Of a DNA stretch of 64,000 nucleotides, positions 7,675-16,556 are shown piece after piece. A program made the translations under genes and the position numbers. The stretch is from Nocardioides thalensis (lineage in GTDB: Bacteria; Actinomycetota; Actinomycetes; Propionibacteriales; Nocardioidaceae). How positions within the stretch are numbered: position 1 is the stretch's first letter; each line of letters opens with the position of its first letter. The notes beneath the pieces were generated by a model that saw only the letters and a program-made list of their open reading frames with translations, made no database searches and had not been told where the DNA came from. The stretch covers positions 3,247,501 to 3,311,500 of the forward strand of contig NZ_JACCFP010000001.1 of the NCBI RefSeq assembly GCF_013410655.1, read 5' to 3'.

Positions 7675-8079
7675 TCACCGAACTTCAGTACGTGTTGCCA
7701 CCTCGACTGCGGCGGACCAGGTACGGAACCGGTAGCGGATCGTGTGGGCGCTCGGCGCATCCGGGTGGTTCTTTGACCAGGTGGCGTAGCCGCCGTACGA
7801 GCCGGTTGTCTCGGGGTCGGCGAGGTACCGCGCGACCCAGCTAGCGAGGTCGGCGTCACTGCGGTGTGCCTTGTGACCGCTCGCCTGGTTCGTGGGCAGG
7901 CCGGCGGCTTGGAGGGAGGCGTTCCAGCCGCCGAAGCGCTTGTTGATCGTGAGGCCGCTCGGAGCACCGGCCGGCCGTAGAGCGTCGTACGCCTTGGCGC
8001 TCAGCGGCGTTTCGAGGCCGTCGGCCGCAGTGCGGAGCGCGTCGAGCATCTGCTGGTCGGTGTACTTCTGCTGGGCCAC
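7675..8079 (-). CDS. Protein with homing-endonuclease-associated repeats
   Basis: 134 aa. Two copies of a short HTH-like unit: residues 8-62 (MLDALRTAADGLETPLSAKAY ... FGGWNASLQAAGL) and 75-130 (DLASWVARYLADPE ... IRYRFRTWSAAVEVA). This is the homing endonuclease associated repeat, a DNA-binding module found beside HNH nucleases or alone. No nuclease motif is present. It probably binds DNA in a phage- or element-related function. Confidence 0.65.
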   Translation of the reverse strand: MAQQKYTDQQMLDALRTAADGLETPLSAKAYDALRPAGAPSGLTINKRFGGWNASLQAAGLPTNQASGHKAHRSDADLASWVARYLADPETTGSYGGYATWSKNHPDAPSAHTIRYRFRTWSAAVEVATRTEVR

Positions 8080-8129
8080 GAGGCTGATTCTCCACGACCG
8101 GCAGCGGAGGTCTGGAAGGATCCCGAGCC

Positions 8130-8810
8130 GTGCCGAAGCTCATCCTGGCGCTGCACGGCGCCGACCTCGCCGACCTCGCCGACATGCTGGTCTCCCCTGC
8201 GTTCCGCCACCGGCTCGCGGAGGCGGGGGCGACCGCGGTCCAGGTCAACATCGACGACGAGGCCGTGGCTCCAGCGCTCCGGTTCGGGCCGGGTGAACCA
8301 GTCACAGCGGTGGTCTCGGTCTGGACCGACCGCGACCCGTTGACCGCGATCGCCGCCGTCGTTGACGCGGCCGACGAGCCCGACCTCCACGCCTGGCGCG
8401 TGACGGAGAAGGTGCGGCTCGATCCCCTGCCGGCGCCAGACGGCGAGCGTGCAGACGTCTACGCACAAGTCGCTCTGTTGCGGCGGCCCGATTCGATGTC
8501 ACGCGAGGATTACCTGACCTATTGGCAGGTGCACCACACGCCGATCGCCATCCGCACCCAGAACACGTGCGGCTACATCCAGAACATCGTCGAGGAGGCG
8601 CTCACGCCCTCGACACCCGAGGTCGCGGCGATCGTCGAAGAGCACTTCCCGATGGCCGCCCTCACCGACCCGCACGAGTTCTACGGCAGCCGCGGCGACG
8701 ACGCCGAGCTCAACCGCCGGATGACCGAGCTGATGGACAGCGTGGGCAGGTTCGGCGCCGGCGACGGGCTCGACGTCGTACCCACGAGCCGCTACTTCTG
8801 GGCGCTGTGA
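8130..8810 (+). CDS. EthD domain-containing protein
   Basis: 226 aa, GTG start with GGAAGGA upstream. The C-terminal half holds the EthD-type stretch YAQVALLRRPDSMSREDYL then YWQVHHTPIAI, and ends with a conserved-looking TSRYFWAL. EthD proteins are dimeric alpha-beta barrels linked to ether or ring-compound degradation; the substrate here is unknown. The N-terminal half looks like a degenerate second barrel. Monocistronic and convergent with the MFS gene. Confidence 0.75.
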   Translation: MPKLILALHGADLADLADMLVSPAFRHRLAEAGATAVQVNIDDEAVAPALRFGPGEPVTAVVSVWTDRDPLTAIAAVVDAADEPDLHAWRVTEKVRLDPLPAPDGERADVYAQVALLRRPDSMSREDYLTYWQVHHTPIAIRTQNTCGYIQNIVEEALTPSTPEVAAIVEEHFPMAALTDPHEFYGSRGDDAELNRRMTELMDSVGRFGAGDGLDVVPTSRYFWAL

Positions 8811-8832
8811 CGGAGCGACCCTGGACGGCCAG

Positions 8833-10404
8833 TCAGTCGGCGCTCGTGACGGGTTGATCGACCGGCTCCGACTCCGGGTCTTCCTCGATGACACCCACCG
8901 GTCCTCGCACGAGGACGAAGCCCGCCAGCGCCAGCGACGTGACCGCGGCGGTGGCGGCGCCGAGGTGGAGGCCGGTGGTGAAGGCCGCTTCTGCGGCGAC
9001 CACAAGGGCGTCGCCGGTGGCCGCGGGCAGGCCGGCTGCGACGTCGAGCGCTCCGCCGAGCGTGCCTTCGGCCGCGTGGGCGTCGTCGGGCGACAGCGCG
9101 GCGGGGAGGGCCTCGTCGACGCCGCGGCGGTAGGCCGCCACGCCGATGCTGCCGAGCACCGCGATGCCGAGGGCGCCACCGAGCTCGGCCGCGGTTTCGG
9201 AGACGCCCGCCGCGGCGCCCGCCCGCTCCGGCGGGGCGGACCCCATGATCAGGTCGTTGGTCAGAGTGAAGGCCGGGGACATCCCGAGGGAGAAGCCGAT
9301 CGACGACAGGACGATCAGGGCGAGCCCGGAGCCGGCGTCGACGCCGAGGAGCACGCCGAACCCGAGGGCGGCGACCACCAGCCCACCGCCCATCAGCCAG
9401 GCCGGGTCGATCCGACGGGCCAGGATCGGCGTGACGTTGGAGCCCACGACGAACGACAGCGCCCACGGCAGGGTCCACAGCCCCGCCTCGAGCGGGCTCA
9501 TGCCGAGCACCAGCTGCAGGTACTGCGGGATGAACAGGAACCCGCCGAACACCACGAAGACCCCGATGCCGTACCTCGCGAGCGCCGCGCTGAACGCGGG
9601 GATGCGGAACAGCGACAGGTCGATGAGCGGGTCGGCCAGCCGGCGCTGCCGGCGTACGAACACCGCTCCCAGGCCCAGGCCGGCCAGGGCTGCCACCAGA
9701 GCGGTCGCGGTCACCCCGTCCTCGGCGACCCGCTTGAGCCCGTAGACGAGCGCGAGCATTGCGACCAGCGAGAGCACGGCGCTGGGCAGGTCGGCGCGGC
9801 CGGCGTCGGGGTCGCGATACTCCGGCAGCAGCCGCGGGCCGAGCACCAGGAGCGCGACCATGACGGGCACGTTGATAAGGAACACCGCGCCCCACCAGAA
9901 GTACTCCAGCACCACGCCGCCGATAACCGGCCCGACCGCGGCGCCGACCGAGAAGCTGGTGATCCAGATCCCGATCGCGGTGGACCGCTGCCGCGGGTCG
10001 TGGAACATGCTCCGGATCAGGGAGAGCGTCGAGGGCGCGAGCGTCGCGCCGGACAGGCCGAGCAGCGCCCGGGTGGCGATCAACATCTCCGGCGAGGTGG
10101 AGAAGGCCGCCAGCACAGAGGTGATCCCGAAGGCCGCAGCCCCGATCAGCAACAGGCGGCGGCGCCCGATCCGGTCGCCGAGGCTGCCCATCGTGATCAG
10201 CGACCCGGCGACCATGAAGCCGTAGACGTCGATGATCCACAACATCTCGGTGCTGGTCGGCTGGAGGTCGGCGCTGATGGCCGGCACGGCCAGGTGCAGC
10301 ACGGTCAGGTCCATCACGTACAGCACGCACGCCAGCGCGATCACCGCGAGACCCAGCCACTCGCGCCGCCCGGCGCGCGGGGTCGTCGTACTCGTCTCCG
10401 TCAT
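8833..10404 (-). CDS. MFS transporter, DHA2 (14-TM drug exporter) family
   Basis: 523 aa with about 14 hydrophobic segments. Typical DHA2 signatures: LYVMDLTVLHLAVPAI in TM1, WIIDVYGFMVAG in TM2, GSLGDRIGRRRLL in loop 2-3 and AVGPVIGG in TM5 (motif C of proton antiporters). Probably exports toxic organic cations or drugs. Divergent from the ECF sigma gene; the shared promoter contains nested inverted repeats. No TetR neighbour. Confidence 0.9.
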   Translation of the reverse strand: MTETSTTTPRAGRREWLGLAVIALACVLYVMDLTVLHLAVPAISADLQPTSTEMLWIIDVYGFMVAGSLITMGSLGDRIGRRRLLLIGAAAFGITSVLAAFSTSPEMLIATRALLGLSGATLAPSTLSLIRSMFHDPRQRSTAIGIWITSFSVGAAVGPVIGGVVLEYFWWGAVFLINVPVMVALLVLGPRLLPEYRDPDAGRADLPSAVLSLVAMLALVYGLKRVAEDGVTATALVAALAGLGLGAVFVRRQRRLADPLIDLSLFRIPAFSAALARYGIGVFVVFGGFLFIPQYLQLVLGMSPLEAGLWTLPWALSFVVGSNVTPILARRIDPAWLMGGGLVVAALGFGVLLGVDAGSGLALIVLSSIGFSLGMSPAFTLTNDLIMGSAPPERAGAAAGVSETAAELGGALGIAVLGSIGVAAYRRGVDEALPAALSPDDAHAAEGTLGGALDVAAGLPAATGDALVVAAEAAFTTGLHLGAATAAVTSLALAGFVLVRGPVGVIEEDPESEPVDQPVTSAD

Positions 10405-10426
10405 TCCCGATCCATCCTCTCGACAG

Positions 10427-10541
10427 CGGTCTCAAGGAACGACGACGGAGCTCCGCGCAAATGATCGGTCGACCCCGGGAGAGACGACCGATCAGTTCTG
10501 GCGTGCCCGGTCGTCGACATCTCTAGACAGCCCTGAGACCG
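10427..10541. promoter_or_regulatory. Nested inverted repeats between MFS and sigma-factor genes
   Basis: Inner perfect repeat TGATCGGTCG (10462-10471) and CGACCGATCA (10485-10494), 13 bases apart. Outer perfect repeat CGGTCTCA (10427-10434) and TGAGACCG (10534-10541). The outer arms sit close to the two start codons. Likely regulator binding sites for one or both genes; the binding protein is unknown. Confidence 0.45.
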
Positions 10542-10552
10542 TAGGAGGCACC

Positions 10553-11587
10553 GTGGAGACGACCGAGCCCCAGCCGACCAGCCCGATCGGCGCTGACGAA
10601 GCCGGGTTCATGCGCGTGGCCCGCAGCGGCGATGCCGGCGAGTTCGCCCTGTTCACCGAGCGCTACCGCCGCGAGCTGCTCGTGCACTGCTATCGCATGC
10701 TCGCCTCCTACGAGGACGCCCAGGACCTCACCCAGGAGACGTTCCTCCGCGCGTGGGCGAAGCGGGAGACGTTCCACGGCCGCGCGTCGCTGCGCACCTG
10801 GCTCTACCGCATCGCGACCAACGCCTGCCTCGACTACCTCGAGAAGCGCCGGGAGCGTACGCCGGTCCCGGCCGATCTGCACGGCGACGCCAGTGAGGGC
10901 ACCGAGGTGCTCTACCTCCAGCCGTGGCCGGGGAGCCAACCAGACGACCCGCACGAGCAGGCCGCAGCGAGGGAGACCATCGAGCTCGCGTTCATCGTCG
11001 CCGTCCAGCACCTACCCGCGCGGCAGCGCGCCGTCCTGATCCTCCGTGACGTGCTCGGCTGGCCGGCCCAGCAGACGGCCGACACCCTCGAGCTGACCCT
11101 CGCGTCGGCGAACAGTGCCCTCCAGCGGGCCCGCGCCACCATGCGCGAGCACCTCCCGGACGGGAGGCTCGACTGGAGCGCGCAGGGCAGGTCCGAGCTC
11201 AGCGACGACGAGCGGAGGCTGGTGTCGGCGTACGTCCGGGCCCACGAGACGCTCGACATCGACGGGCTGGCCGCACTGCTGCGGGAGGACATGCGGTTCG
11301 CCATGCCTCCGCAGCCCGGCGTCTGGGTCGGCCGCGACGCGACCGTTCAGGGCTGGATCGACGGCGGCTTCGGCCGGGGCGAGTACGCCGACTGGAAGTG
11401 CCGGACGACGACCGTCAACGGGCAGCCGGCGGTCGCCATGTATCTGCGCCGCCCCGGGGCGGCGACGTACGAGGGCTTCGCGGTGGACGTGCTCCGCGTC
11501 GAGGACGGCCTGGTCGCCGAGATCTACACCTTCGACAGCGACGTCTTCGAGTGGCTCGAGCTGCCCAAGCAGCTCGACCCCAGCTGA
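10553..11587 (+). CDS. ECF sigma factor with C-terminal SnoaL-like domain (SigG-type)
   Basis: 344 aa. GTG at 10553 is chosen because AGGAGG precedes it; the frame is open further upstream without support. Region 2: FTERYRRELLVHCYRMLAS and AQDLTQETFLRAW; region 4: LPARQRAVLILRDVLGWPAQQTAD. A YLQPWPG linker follows region 2. Residues 215-340 form a SnoaL/NTF2-like domain (LREDMRFAMPPQPGVWVGR ... DVFEWLELPKQLD), as in SigG/TIGR02960-type factors, where the tail regulates activity without an anti-sigma. No anti-sigma gene is adjacent, which agrees. Confidence 0.9.
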   Translation: METTEPQPTSPIGADEAGFMRVARSGDAGEFALFTERYRRELLVHCYRMLASYEDAQDLTQETFLRAWAKRETFHGRASLRTWLYRIATNACLDYLEKRRERTPVPADLHGDASEGTEVLYLQPWPGSQPDDPHEQAAARETIELAFIVAVQHLPARQRAVLILRDVLGWPAQQTADTLELTLASANSALQRARATMREHLPDGRLDWSAQGRSELSDDERRLVSAYVRAHETLDIDGLAALLREDMRFAMPPQPGVWVGRDATVQGWIDGGFGRGEYADWKCRTTTVNGQPAVAMYLRRPGAATYEGFAVDVLRVEDGLVAEIYTFDSDVFEWLELPKQLDPS

Positions 11588-11591
11588 CCGC

Positions 11592-11756
11592 TCAGCCTTC
11601 CGCGAGCCCGTTCTCCTCGCCCTCGCCGGCCTCGGCCGCGAGCCCGTCTCCGTCTGCCTCGGCGTCGAGCTTCTCCTGGGTCTTCGCGATCTGCTCGCGC
11701 TCGTCAGCGTCGTCGAGCTCGGGCTGCGAGCCGTTGTCGCCGGGGTTCTCGCTCAT
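11592..11756 (-). CDS. Small acidic hypothetical protein
   Basis: 54 aa starting MSENPGDNG at ATG 11756 with GAGGAG upstream. The product is almost entirely Glu/Asp/Ala/Gly/Gln and lacks any hydrophobic core, so it is probably disordered. Convergent with the sigma gene, leaving four bases between stops. Good RBS and start support it, but nothing indicates a function. Confidence 0.5.
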   Translation of the reverse strand: MSENPGDNGSQPELDDADEREQIAKTQEKLDAEADGDGLAAEAGEGEENGLAEG

Positions 11757-11832
11757 GTCATCTCCTCGGTGTCGGGCAGAGGCGTGCACCGGGCGAGCGC
11801 ACAACTCGTCCGGTACCCACCTCGTGTCCGGC

Positions 11833-13197
11833 TCAGGCCGTGGGGACGGGCTGGGGCGTGGAGTCCTCGCGCCAGGCCGCGCCCGTGCGCGGAGCGTGGT
11901 AGGCCTCGACGTCGAGGATGCCCTCGCGCTTCGCCACGATCGTCGGCACCAACGCCTGTCCGGCGACGTTGACCGCCGTGCGGCCCATGTCGAGGATCGG
12001 GTCGATCGCGAGCAGGAGGCCGACGCCCTCGAGGGGCAGGCCCAGGGTCGACAGGGTGAGCGTCAGCATGACGGTCGCGCCCGTGACTCCCGCCGTCGCG
12101 GCCGAGCCGATGACCGAGACGAAGGCGATGAGGACGTAGTCGGTGATCGACAGGTCGAGCCCGAAGAACTGCGCCACGAAGATCGCCGAGATCGCCGGGT
12201 AGATCGACGCGCAGCCGTCCATCTTCGTCGTCGCGCCGAGGGGTACGGCGAACGAGGCGTAGGCGCGGGGCACGCCGAGGTTGCGCTCGGTCACGGACGC
12301 GGTGACCGGCATGGTGCCGACCGATGACCGCGACACGAACGCCAGGGACAGGGCCGGCCAGGCGCCGGTGAAGAACTGCTTGATCGACAGGCCGTTGAGG
12401 CGCAGCAGGGTCGGGTAGACCGCGAAGACGACGAGCGCCAGTCCGGCGTACACCGCGACGGCGAACGTGCCCAGGGAGCCGAGGGCGTCCCAGCCGTAGG
12501 TCGCGACGGCGTTGCCCAGCAGCCCGACCGTGGCGATCGGCGCGAGCAGGATGACCCACCACAGCACCTTCTGGACGACGGCGAGGGCCGAGCGGACGAC
12601 GGTAAGGAACGGCTCGGCCGCCTCGCCAACCTTGAGCGTGGCGATGCCGACCGCGATGGCGACGACCAGGATCTGCAGCACGTTGAACGACAGGCCGACC
12701 GAGCCGTCGTCGCCCGCGCTGGCCTCCAGGCCGAGGATGTTGGCCGGCACGAGGCCGGTCAGGAAGTCGAGCCACGACCCGGTGGTCTCGGGGGCGGCAG
12801 CGGAGTCTGCGGAGACGCTGGCGTGGTCACCGGGCTGCAGCACGAGTCCCAGCACGATGCCGATGGAGACCGCGATCAGCGCGGTGATGGCGAACCAGGC
12901 GAGGGTCTTCCAGGCGAGCCGCGCGGCTCCGGTGACGTCGCGCAGGTTGGCGATCGAGGCCACGATCGCGAGAAAGACCAGGGGCGGGACGATCGTGCGG
13001 AGCAGGGTCACGAAGACGTCGCCCACGGTGCTGAGCGTCTCGGTCAGCCAGTTGGGGTCCTCGACCCCGTCCGGGCCGATCGAGCGGGCGACGAGGCCGA
13101 GGACGACACCGAGGACGAGTCCGATCAGGACCTGGATGCCGAAGGAGGGAAGGCGGAGCCGGCGCGTGCGCTGCTGCTCCGAGCGTGCAGAAGACAT
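11833..13197 (-). CDS. Dicarboxylate/amino acid:cation symporter (SDF family)
   Basis: 454 aa from ATG 13197; an in-frame GTG at 13221 is less likely. Eight TM helices plus re-entrant loops. The hallmark motifs are SRSSVGTMPVT (serine-rich hairpin 1), LGATTKMDGCAS (the TxNMDG-like unwound TM7), AAGVTGATVMLT (hairpin 2) and AIDPILDMGRTAVNVAG (substrate-binding TM8). It takes up C4-dicarboxylates or acidic amino acids with Na or protons. Monocistronic; 240 bases of promoter region upstream up to the SRPBCC gene stop, with no element I recognise. Confidence 0.92.
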   Translation of the reverse strand: MSSARSEQQRTRRLRLPSFGIQVLIGLVLGVVLGLVARSIGPDGVEDPNWLTETLSTVGDVFVTLLRTIVPPLVFLAIVASIANLRDVTGAARLAWKTLAWFAITALIAVSIGIVLGLVLQPGDHASVSADSAAAPETTGSWLDFLTGLVPANILGLEASAGDDGSVGLSFNVLQILVVAIAVGIATLKVGEAAEPFLTVVRSALAVVQKVLWWVILLAPIATVGLLGNAVATYGWDALGSLGTFAVAVYAGLALVVFAVYPTLLRLNGLSIKQFFTGAWPALSLAFVSRSSVGTMPVTASVTERNLGVPRAYASFAVPLGATTKMDGCASIYPAISAIFVAQFFGLDLSITDYVLIAFVSVIGSAATAGVTGATVMLTLTLSTLGLPLEGVGLLLAIDPILDMGRTAVNVAGQALVPTIVAKREGILDVEAYHAPRTGAAWREDSTPQPVPTA

Positions 13198-13440
13198 GGA
13201 GAGGTGAACCTTTCGTCGCACGGGCGCGACCGAGCGCCGGTGCGGTGAGATGCGGGAGTGGACTGAGGAGCGACTGCGTCAGCGCGGACAGCGCGCGCTC
13301 TTGGTCCGCTGCAGGTCCACGACGCGACGACGCGTCAGCGTCTCGCCAGGGGCCGCGGGTGGAAGCACACAGGTTGCAACTGCGTCAGCGGGCGGCTATT
13401 CCGATCGGCCGCTGTGACGGCCGCCTCAAGCCGCTCACCG

Positions 13441-13884
13441 TCAGCGCGACTCGAGGATCTCCTTGAGCCGGGCGAGGTCCTTCGTGGTCGCTCGCCGCAT
13501 CGCCGCCTCCATTGCGGGCTTGGCGACCTTGGCGAACCCGGAGGGCTCGCCCGTGTTGCGCAGCGTCATTCGGGTGCCGGCGCCAGCGGGCTCCCAGGTG
13601 TACGTCGTCTGCATCGGGAACGGGCCCTGCGCTGTCGCCATGACGAGCCGTTCGCCGGGCTCGAGCTCGGTGACGCGATAGGTGTAGGCGATGCGGCGGC
13701 CGAGGAAACGGGCGACGAAGTCCATCTCCGAGCCGACCGCCACCGGCGGCGCCGTACGCCACTCGACGGAGGAGATGTTGGCGTACCACTCGGGTGCGTT
13801 GGTCGGATCGCCCGCGTAGGCGGACACGACGTCGACCGGGCGGTCGATCACGGTCTCGACCTGGACGTCGACGCGACTGGCCAT
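13441..13884 (-). CDS. SRPBCC (START/Bet v1-like) family protein
   Basis: 147 aa. Starts with VDVQVETVIDRPVDVVSAYAGDPTNAPEWY, the standard SRPBCC entry strand and helix, then YRVTELEPGERLVMATAQGP and a long C-terminal helix. Binds a hydrophobic ligand in a helix-grip cavity; ligand unknown. Followed downstream by the symporter and preceded by repeat copies. Confidence 0.8.
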   Translation of the reverse strand: MASRVDVQVETVIDRPVDVVSAYAGDPTNAPEWYANISSVEWRTAPPVAVGSEMDFVARFLGRRIAYTYRVTELEPGERLVMATAQGPFPMQTTYTWEPAGAGTRMTLRNTGEPSGFAKVAKPAMEAAMRRATTKDLARLKEILESR

Positions 13885-13896
13885 GGGGTCAGGGTA

Positions 13897-14082
13897 GGCC
13901 GGAGGTTTCGAGGCTCGTCGCTAGCGCTCCTCGCACCTCAACCACCGGCCCCGCTCGTCGCTAGCGCTCCTCGCACCTCAACCACCGGCGATGGGGTCTC
14001 GTGACGGCCCTAGCGGGCCTCCTCGACCAACGGGTCTCCTATCGGGCCTCCTCGACCACCGCGTTCGCCTCCTCGACCAACG
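13897..14082. repeat. Cluster of REP-like repeats, both families, overlapping the XRE regulator C-terminus
   Basis: Family A (GGTTTCGAGGCTC ... CACCTCAACCACCGG) at about 13903-13949, with a partial tandem copy at 13951-13988. Family B (GGTCTCGTGACGGCC ... GGGCCTCCTCGACCA) at about 13994-14030, then two more partial B units to 14082. Partial units run into the coding end of the regulator at 14039 and supply its stop codon and last residues. Confidence 0.85.
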
Positions 14083-14926
14083 ACGTTTGCGTGGTGCGGC
14101 GGGTGAGGAGCTGGAGGGCGTCGGCGGAGGACGCGTCGTTCGGGGTGTAGATCTCGAGGCGGTGGTCGGGGCTGTCGGGCTGGAGCCACACCTGGTAGGC
14201 GACCTCCACGGTGCCTACGGTGGGGTGGCGGAGGTGCATGTCGCCGGTGGTGCAGTCGGCGACCTCGCCGGTCGCCCACAGCCGGGCGAACTCGTCGCTG
14301 CGCATGCTGAGCTCGCCGATCAGGTTCGCCAGGAGCGCGTCGGTCGGGAACCGGCCGGCGGTGAGCCGCAGGTACGCGACGTGGATGTGCGCGAGCTCCT
14401 CCCAGTTGCGGTGCAGGTCGCGCGTCAGCGGGTCCAGGAAGAACATCCGCGGGATCGACGGGCGCGGCCCGGGCGACCGCGGCGCGTCGAAGTCCAGGTG
14501 CTCGGCGAACAGCGCGTGGCCGCTGCGGTTCCACGCGAGTACGTCGCCGCGACGGCCGAGGACGAGGGCGGGCGTGGCCTCGCCGAGCGAGTCGAGTAGG
14601 GCGAGTACGCGGGGATGGGGATCCTCGGCGGGCGGCTCGGCGAGGCCGGCACGCTTCGGCTGGCGGGCGAGGTTGTGCAGGTGGACCGTCTCGACGTCGT
14701 CCAGCTGGAGCACCCGCGCCAGCGCGTCGAGGACCTGCACCGAGGCGGTGCCGGCCTGGTCCTGCTCGAGCCGCGTGTAGTAGCCGGCGCTGACGCCGGC
14801 GAGGTGCGCCACCTCCTCGCGGCGCAGTCCCGGGACGCGCCGGCTGGTGCCGTAGGTCCGCAGCCCGATGGCGTCCGGCGTGATCTGGTCGCGACGGCTC
14901 TTCAGGAACGCTCCGAGGCTCTCCAC
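14039..14926 (-). CDS. XRE-family regulator with MmyB-like ligand-binding domain
   Basis: 295 aa from GTG 14926. N-terminal HTH: FLKSRRDQITPD, RVPGLRREEVAHLAGVSAGYYTRLEQ. The C-terminal half (about 95-275) is the MmyB/MLTR ligand-binding domain (LLDSLGEATPALVLGRRGDVLAWNR ... NLIGELSMRSDEFARLW). The family commonly controls a divergent transporter or reductase, here the MFS pump at 15030. The final residues VEEANAVVEEAR are encoded by repeat units, so the original C-terminus has been replaced or extended by the element. Confidence 0.88.
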   Translation of the reverse strand: MESLGAFLKSRRDQITPDAIGLRTYGTSRRVPGLRREEVAHLAGVSAGYYTRLEQDQAGTASVQVLDALARVLQLDDVETVHLHNLARQPKRAGLAEPPAEDPHPRVLALLDSLGEATPALVLGRRGDVLAWNRSGHALFAEHLDFDAPRSPGPRPSIPRMFFLDPLTRDLHRNWEELAHIHVAYLRLTAGRFPTDALLANLIGELSMRSDEFARLWATGEVADCTTGDMHLRHPTVGTVEVAYQVWLQPDSPDHRLEIYTPNDASSADALQLLTRRTTQTSLVEEANAVVEEAR

Positions 14927-14957
14927 GCCTTCGAGCGTAGGCCGGTGCGGCGAGGGT

Positions 14958-14984
14958 GTGGGTGCACCTGGCGGGTGTACCCAC
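14958..14984. promoter_or_regulatory. Palindromic operator between XRE regulator and MFS pump
   Basis: GTGGGTGCAC and GTGTACCCAC separated by 7 bases; 9 of 10 positions are symmetric. It lies 32 bases upstream of the regulator start and 46 bases upstream of the MFS start. This is the expected position for autorepression and control of the pump. Confidence 0.6.
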
Positions 14985-15029
14985 GACAGGTGGCTGGCTC
15001 GCCCGCGCCCGAGCGCGGATGTTGGCGCC

Positions 15030-16556
15030 GTGACTTCACATCCTGCTGCCCCCTCCGAGTCCGGCAACCTGCGCGCCTGGCTCGGGCTCCTCGTCGTGCT
15101 CGGACCGGTGCTCCTGGTGTCGATGGACGGCTCCATCCTGTTCCTCGCGATGCCGCGGATCAGCCAAGAGCTCAACCCCACCGCCGACCAGGCGCTGTGG
15201 ATCCTGGACATCTACGGCTTCGCCGTCGGCTCGCTGCTCGTCGCGTTCGGCAACATCGGCGACCGCTACGGCCGCCTCCGGCTGCTGATGATCGGCGCGA
15301 CCTTCTTCGGGGTCGGCTCGGCAGCGGCCGCGTTCGCCCCCACGACGGAGCTGCTCATTGCCGCCCGAGCCGTGATGGGCATCGCCGGCGCGACGCTGCT
15401 GCCGTCCGCGCTCGCGGTGCTCAGCGAGCTCTACGCCGATTCCCGGCGGCGGGCCCAGGCGATCGGCATCTTCGCCGCGGCGTTCGCAGCGGGCTTCGCG
15501 ATCGGCCCGATCATCGGCGGCCTGCTCCTCGAGCGCTTCTGGTGGGGATCGGTGTTCCTGGTCAACCTGCCAGTCATCGCCGCCTTCCTCTGCTTCGCCC
15601 CCGTGCTGCTCCGTGAGGTGCGCGCCACGCGGCCAGGAAGGGTCGACGCGATCAGCGTGGTGACCTCCGCCGTCGGGCTGCTGCTCGCGATCTACGGCGT
15701 GAAGCACGCTGCCGCGGAGCGCCTGTCGTTCTCCGCGCTCGGCTTCCTCGGGCTCGGCTTCGTCGTGCTGGGTGGGTTCGTACGGCGGCAGCTGCGGCTC
15801 GAGCACCCGCTGATGGAGTTCTCGCTCTTCCGCGACCGGATCTTCTCGATCGCGATCGTCACTGGCCTGCTGCCGCTCGCGGCCTGGTCGGCAGCGGCGT
15901 ACCTGGCCGGCATCTACCTGCAGTCCGTGCTCGGCGTCCCCGTCATCGAGGCGGCGCTGCTCGCGCTGCCGGGCGCCGCCGTGCTCACCGCGACCTGCGT
16001 CGTCACCCCGATGGTCGTCGACCGCGTCGGCAAGCGCACCGCCCTGCTCGTCTGCCACTTCTCGATCGCGGCCGGGCTGCTCCTGCTGCTGCCCACGACC
16101 GTCACGGGTGGCATCGGTTGGTACGTCGCCTCCACCGTCGTCGCGGGAGTGGGCTACGGCATCTGCTTCGCCGTCGTCGCGGACACCGCCGTCGGCGCCG
16201 TACCTCCCGAGCGGGCGGGGTCAGCCGGTGCGATCGCCGAGACGAGCAACGAGATCGGCAACGCGCTCGGGATCGCCCTGCTCGGGTCGCTCGCTGCGCT
16301 GCTGTTCCGCCTGCAGGGGCCGGATCTGGCACCGACACTGGACGAGACGCTCCAGTTGCCCGGTCTCGGGTCGGCACTGGCGGCGGACGCGAAGGGCGCC
16401 TTCCTCAGCGGGCTGCACGTCGTGGCGGTGACCGCGAGCCTGCTGCACGTCGTGCTCGGGCTGGTCGCGCTGCGCTGGTTGCCGCGGGACCCGGTAACCC
16501 CGGCTGGTCTCGAGGCGGCCGAGTCGAGCAGCGGCGCCGGCGGTGGGGTCTCGTGA
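15030..16556 (+). CDS. MFS transporter, DHA2 family
   Basis: 508 aa, GTG at 15030. About 14 TM helices: VLLVSMDGSILFLAMPRI (TM1), LWILDIYGFAVGSLLVAFG (TM2), GDRYGRLRLL, and AIGPIIGGLLLERFWWG with the antiporter motif C. Second DHA2 pump of the window, similar in plan to the one at 8833. Probably regulated by the divergent XRE/MmyB protein. Its last residues (GGVS) and stop lie inside a family-B repeat. Confidence 0.9.
   Translation: MTSHPAAPSESGNLRAWLGLLVVLGPVLLVSMDGSILFLAMPRISQELNPTADQALWILDIYGFAVGSLLVAFGNIGDRYGRLRLLMIGATFFGVGSAAAAFAPTTELLIAARAVMGIAGATLLPSALAVLSELYADSRRRAQAIGIFAAAFAAGFAIGPIIGGLLLERFWWGSVFLVNLPVIAAFLCFAPVLLREVRATRPGRVDAISVVTSAVGLLLAIYGVKHAAAERLSFSALGFLGLGFVVLGGFVRRQLRLEHPLMEFSLFRDRIFSIAIVTGLLPLAAWSAAAYLAGIYLQSVLGVPVIEAALLALPGAAVLTATCVVTPMVVDRVGKRTALLVCHFSIAAGLLLLLPTTVTGGIGWYVASTVVAGVGYGICFAVVADTAVGAVPPERAGSAGAIAETSNEIGNALGIALLGSLAALLFRLQGPDLAPTLDETLQLPGLGSALAADAKGAFLSGLHVVAVTASLLHVVLGLVALRWLPRDPVTPAGLEAAESSSGAGGGVS

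Noticed and set aside
8854..10464. 536-codon plus-strand frame
   Set aside because: Gly/Arg/Asp-rich shadow of the DHA2 transporter.
13897..14082. CRISPR-like or tandem-repeat array
   Set aside because: Units are dispersed REP-like elements that also occur singly at 16.5, 26.1, 42.4, 43.7, 55.5 and 56.1 kb, with no regular spacers.
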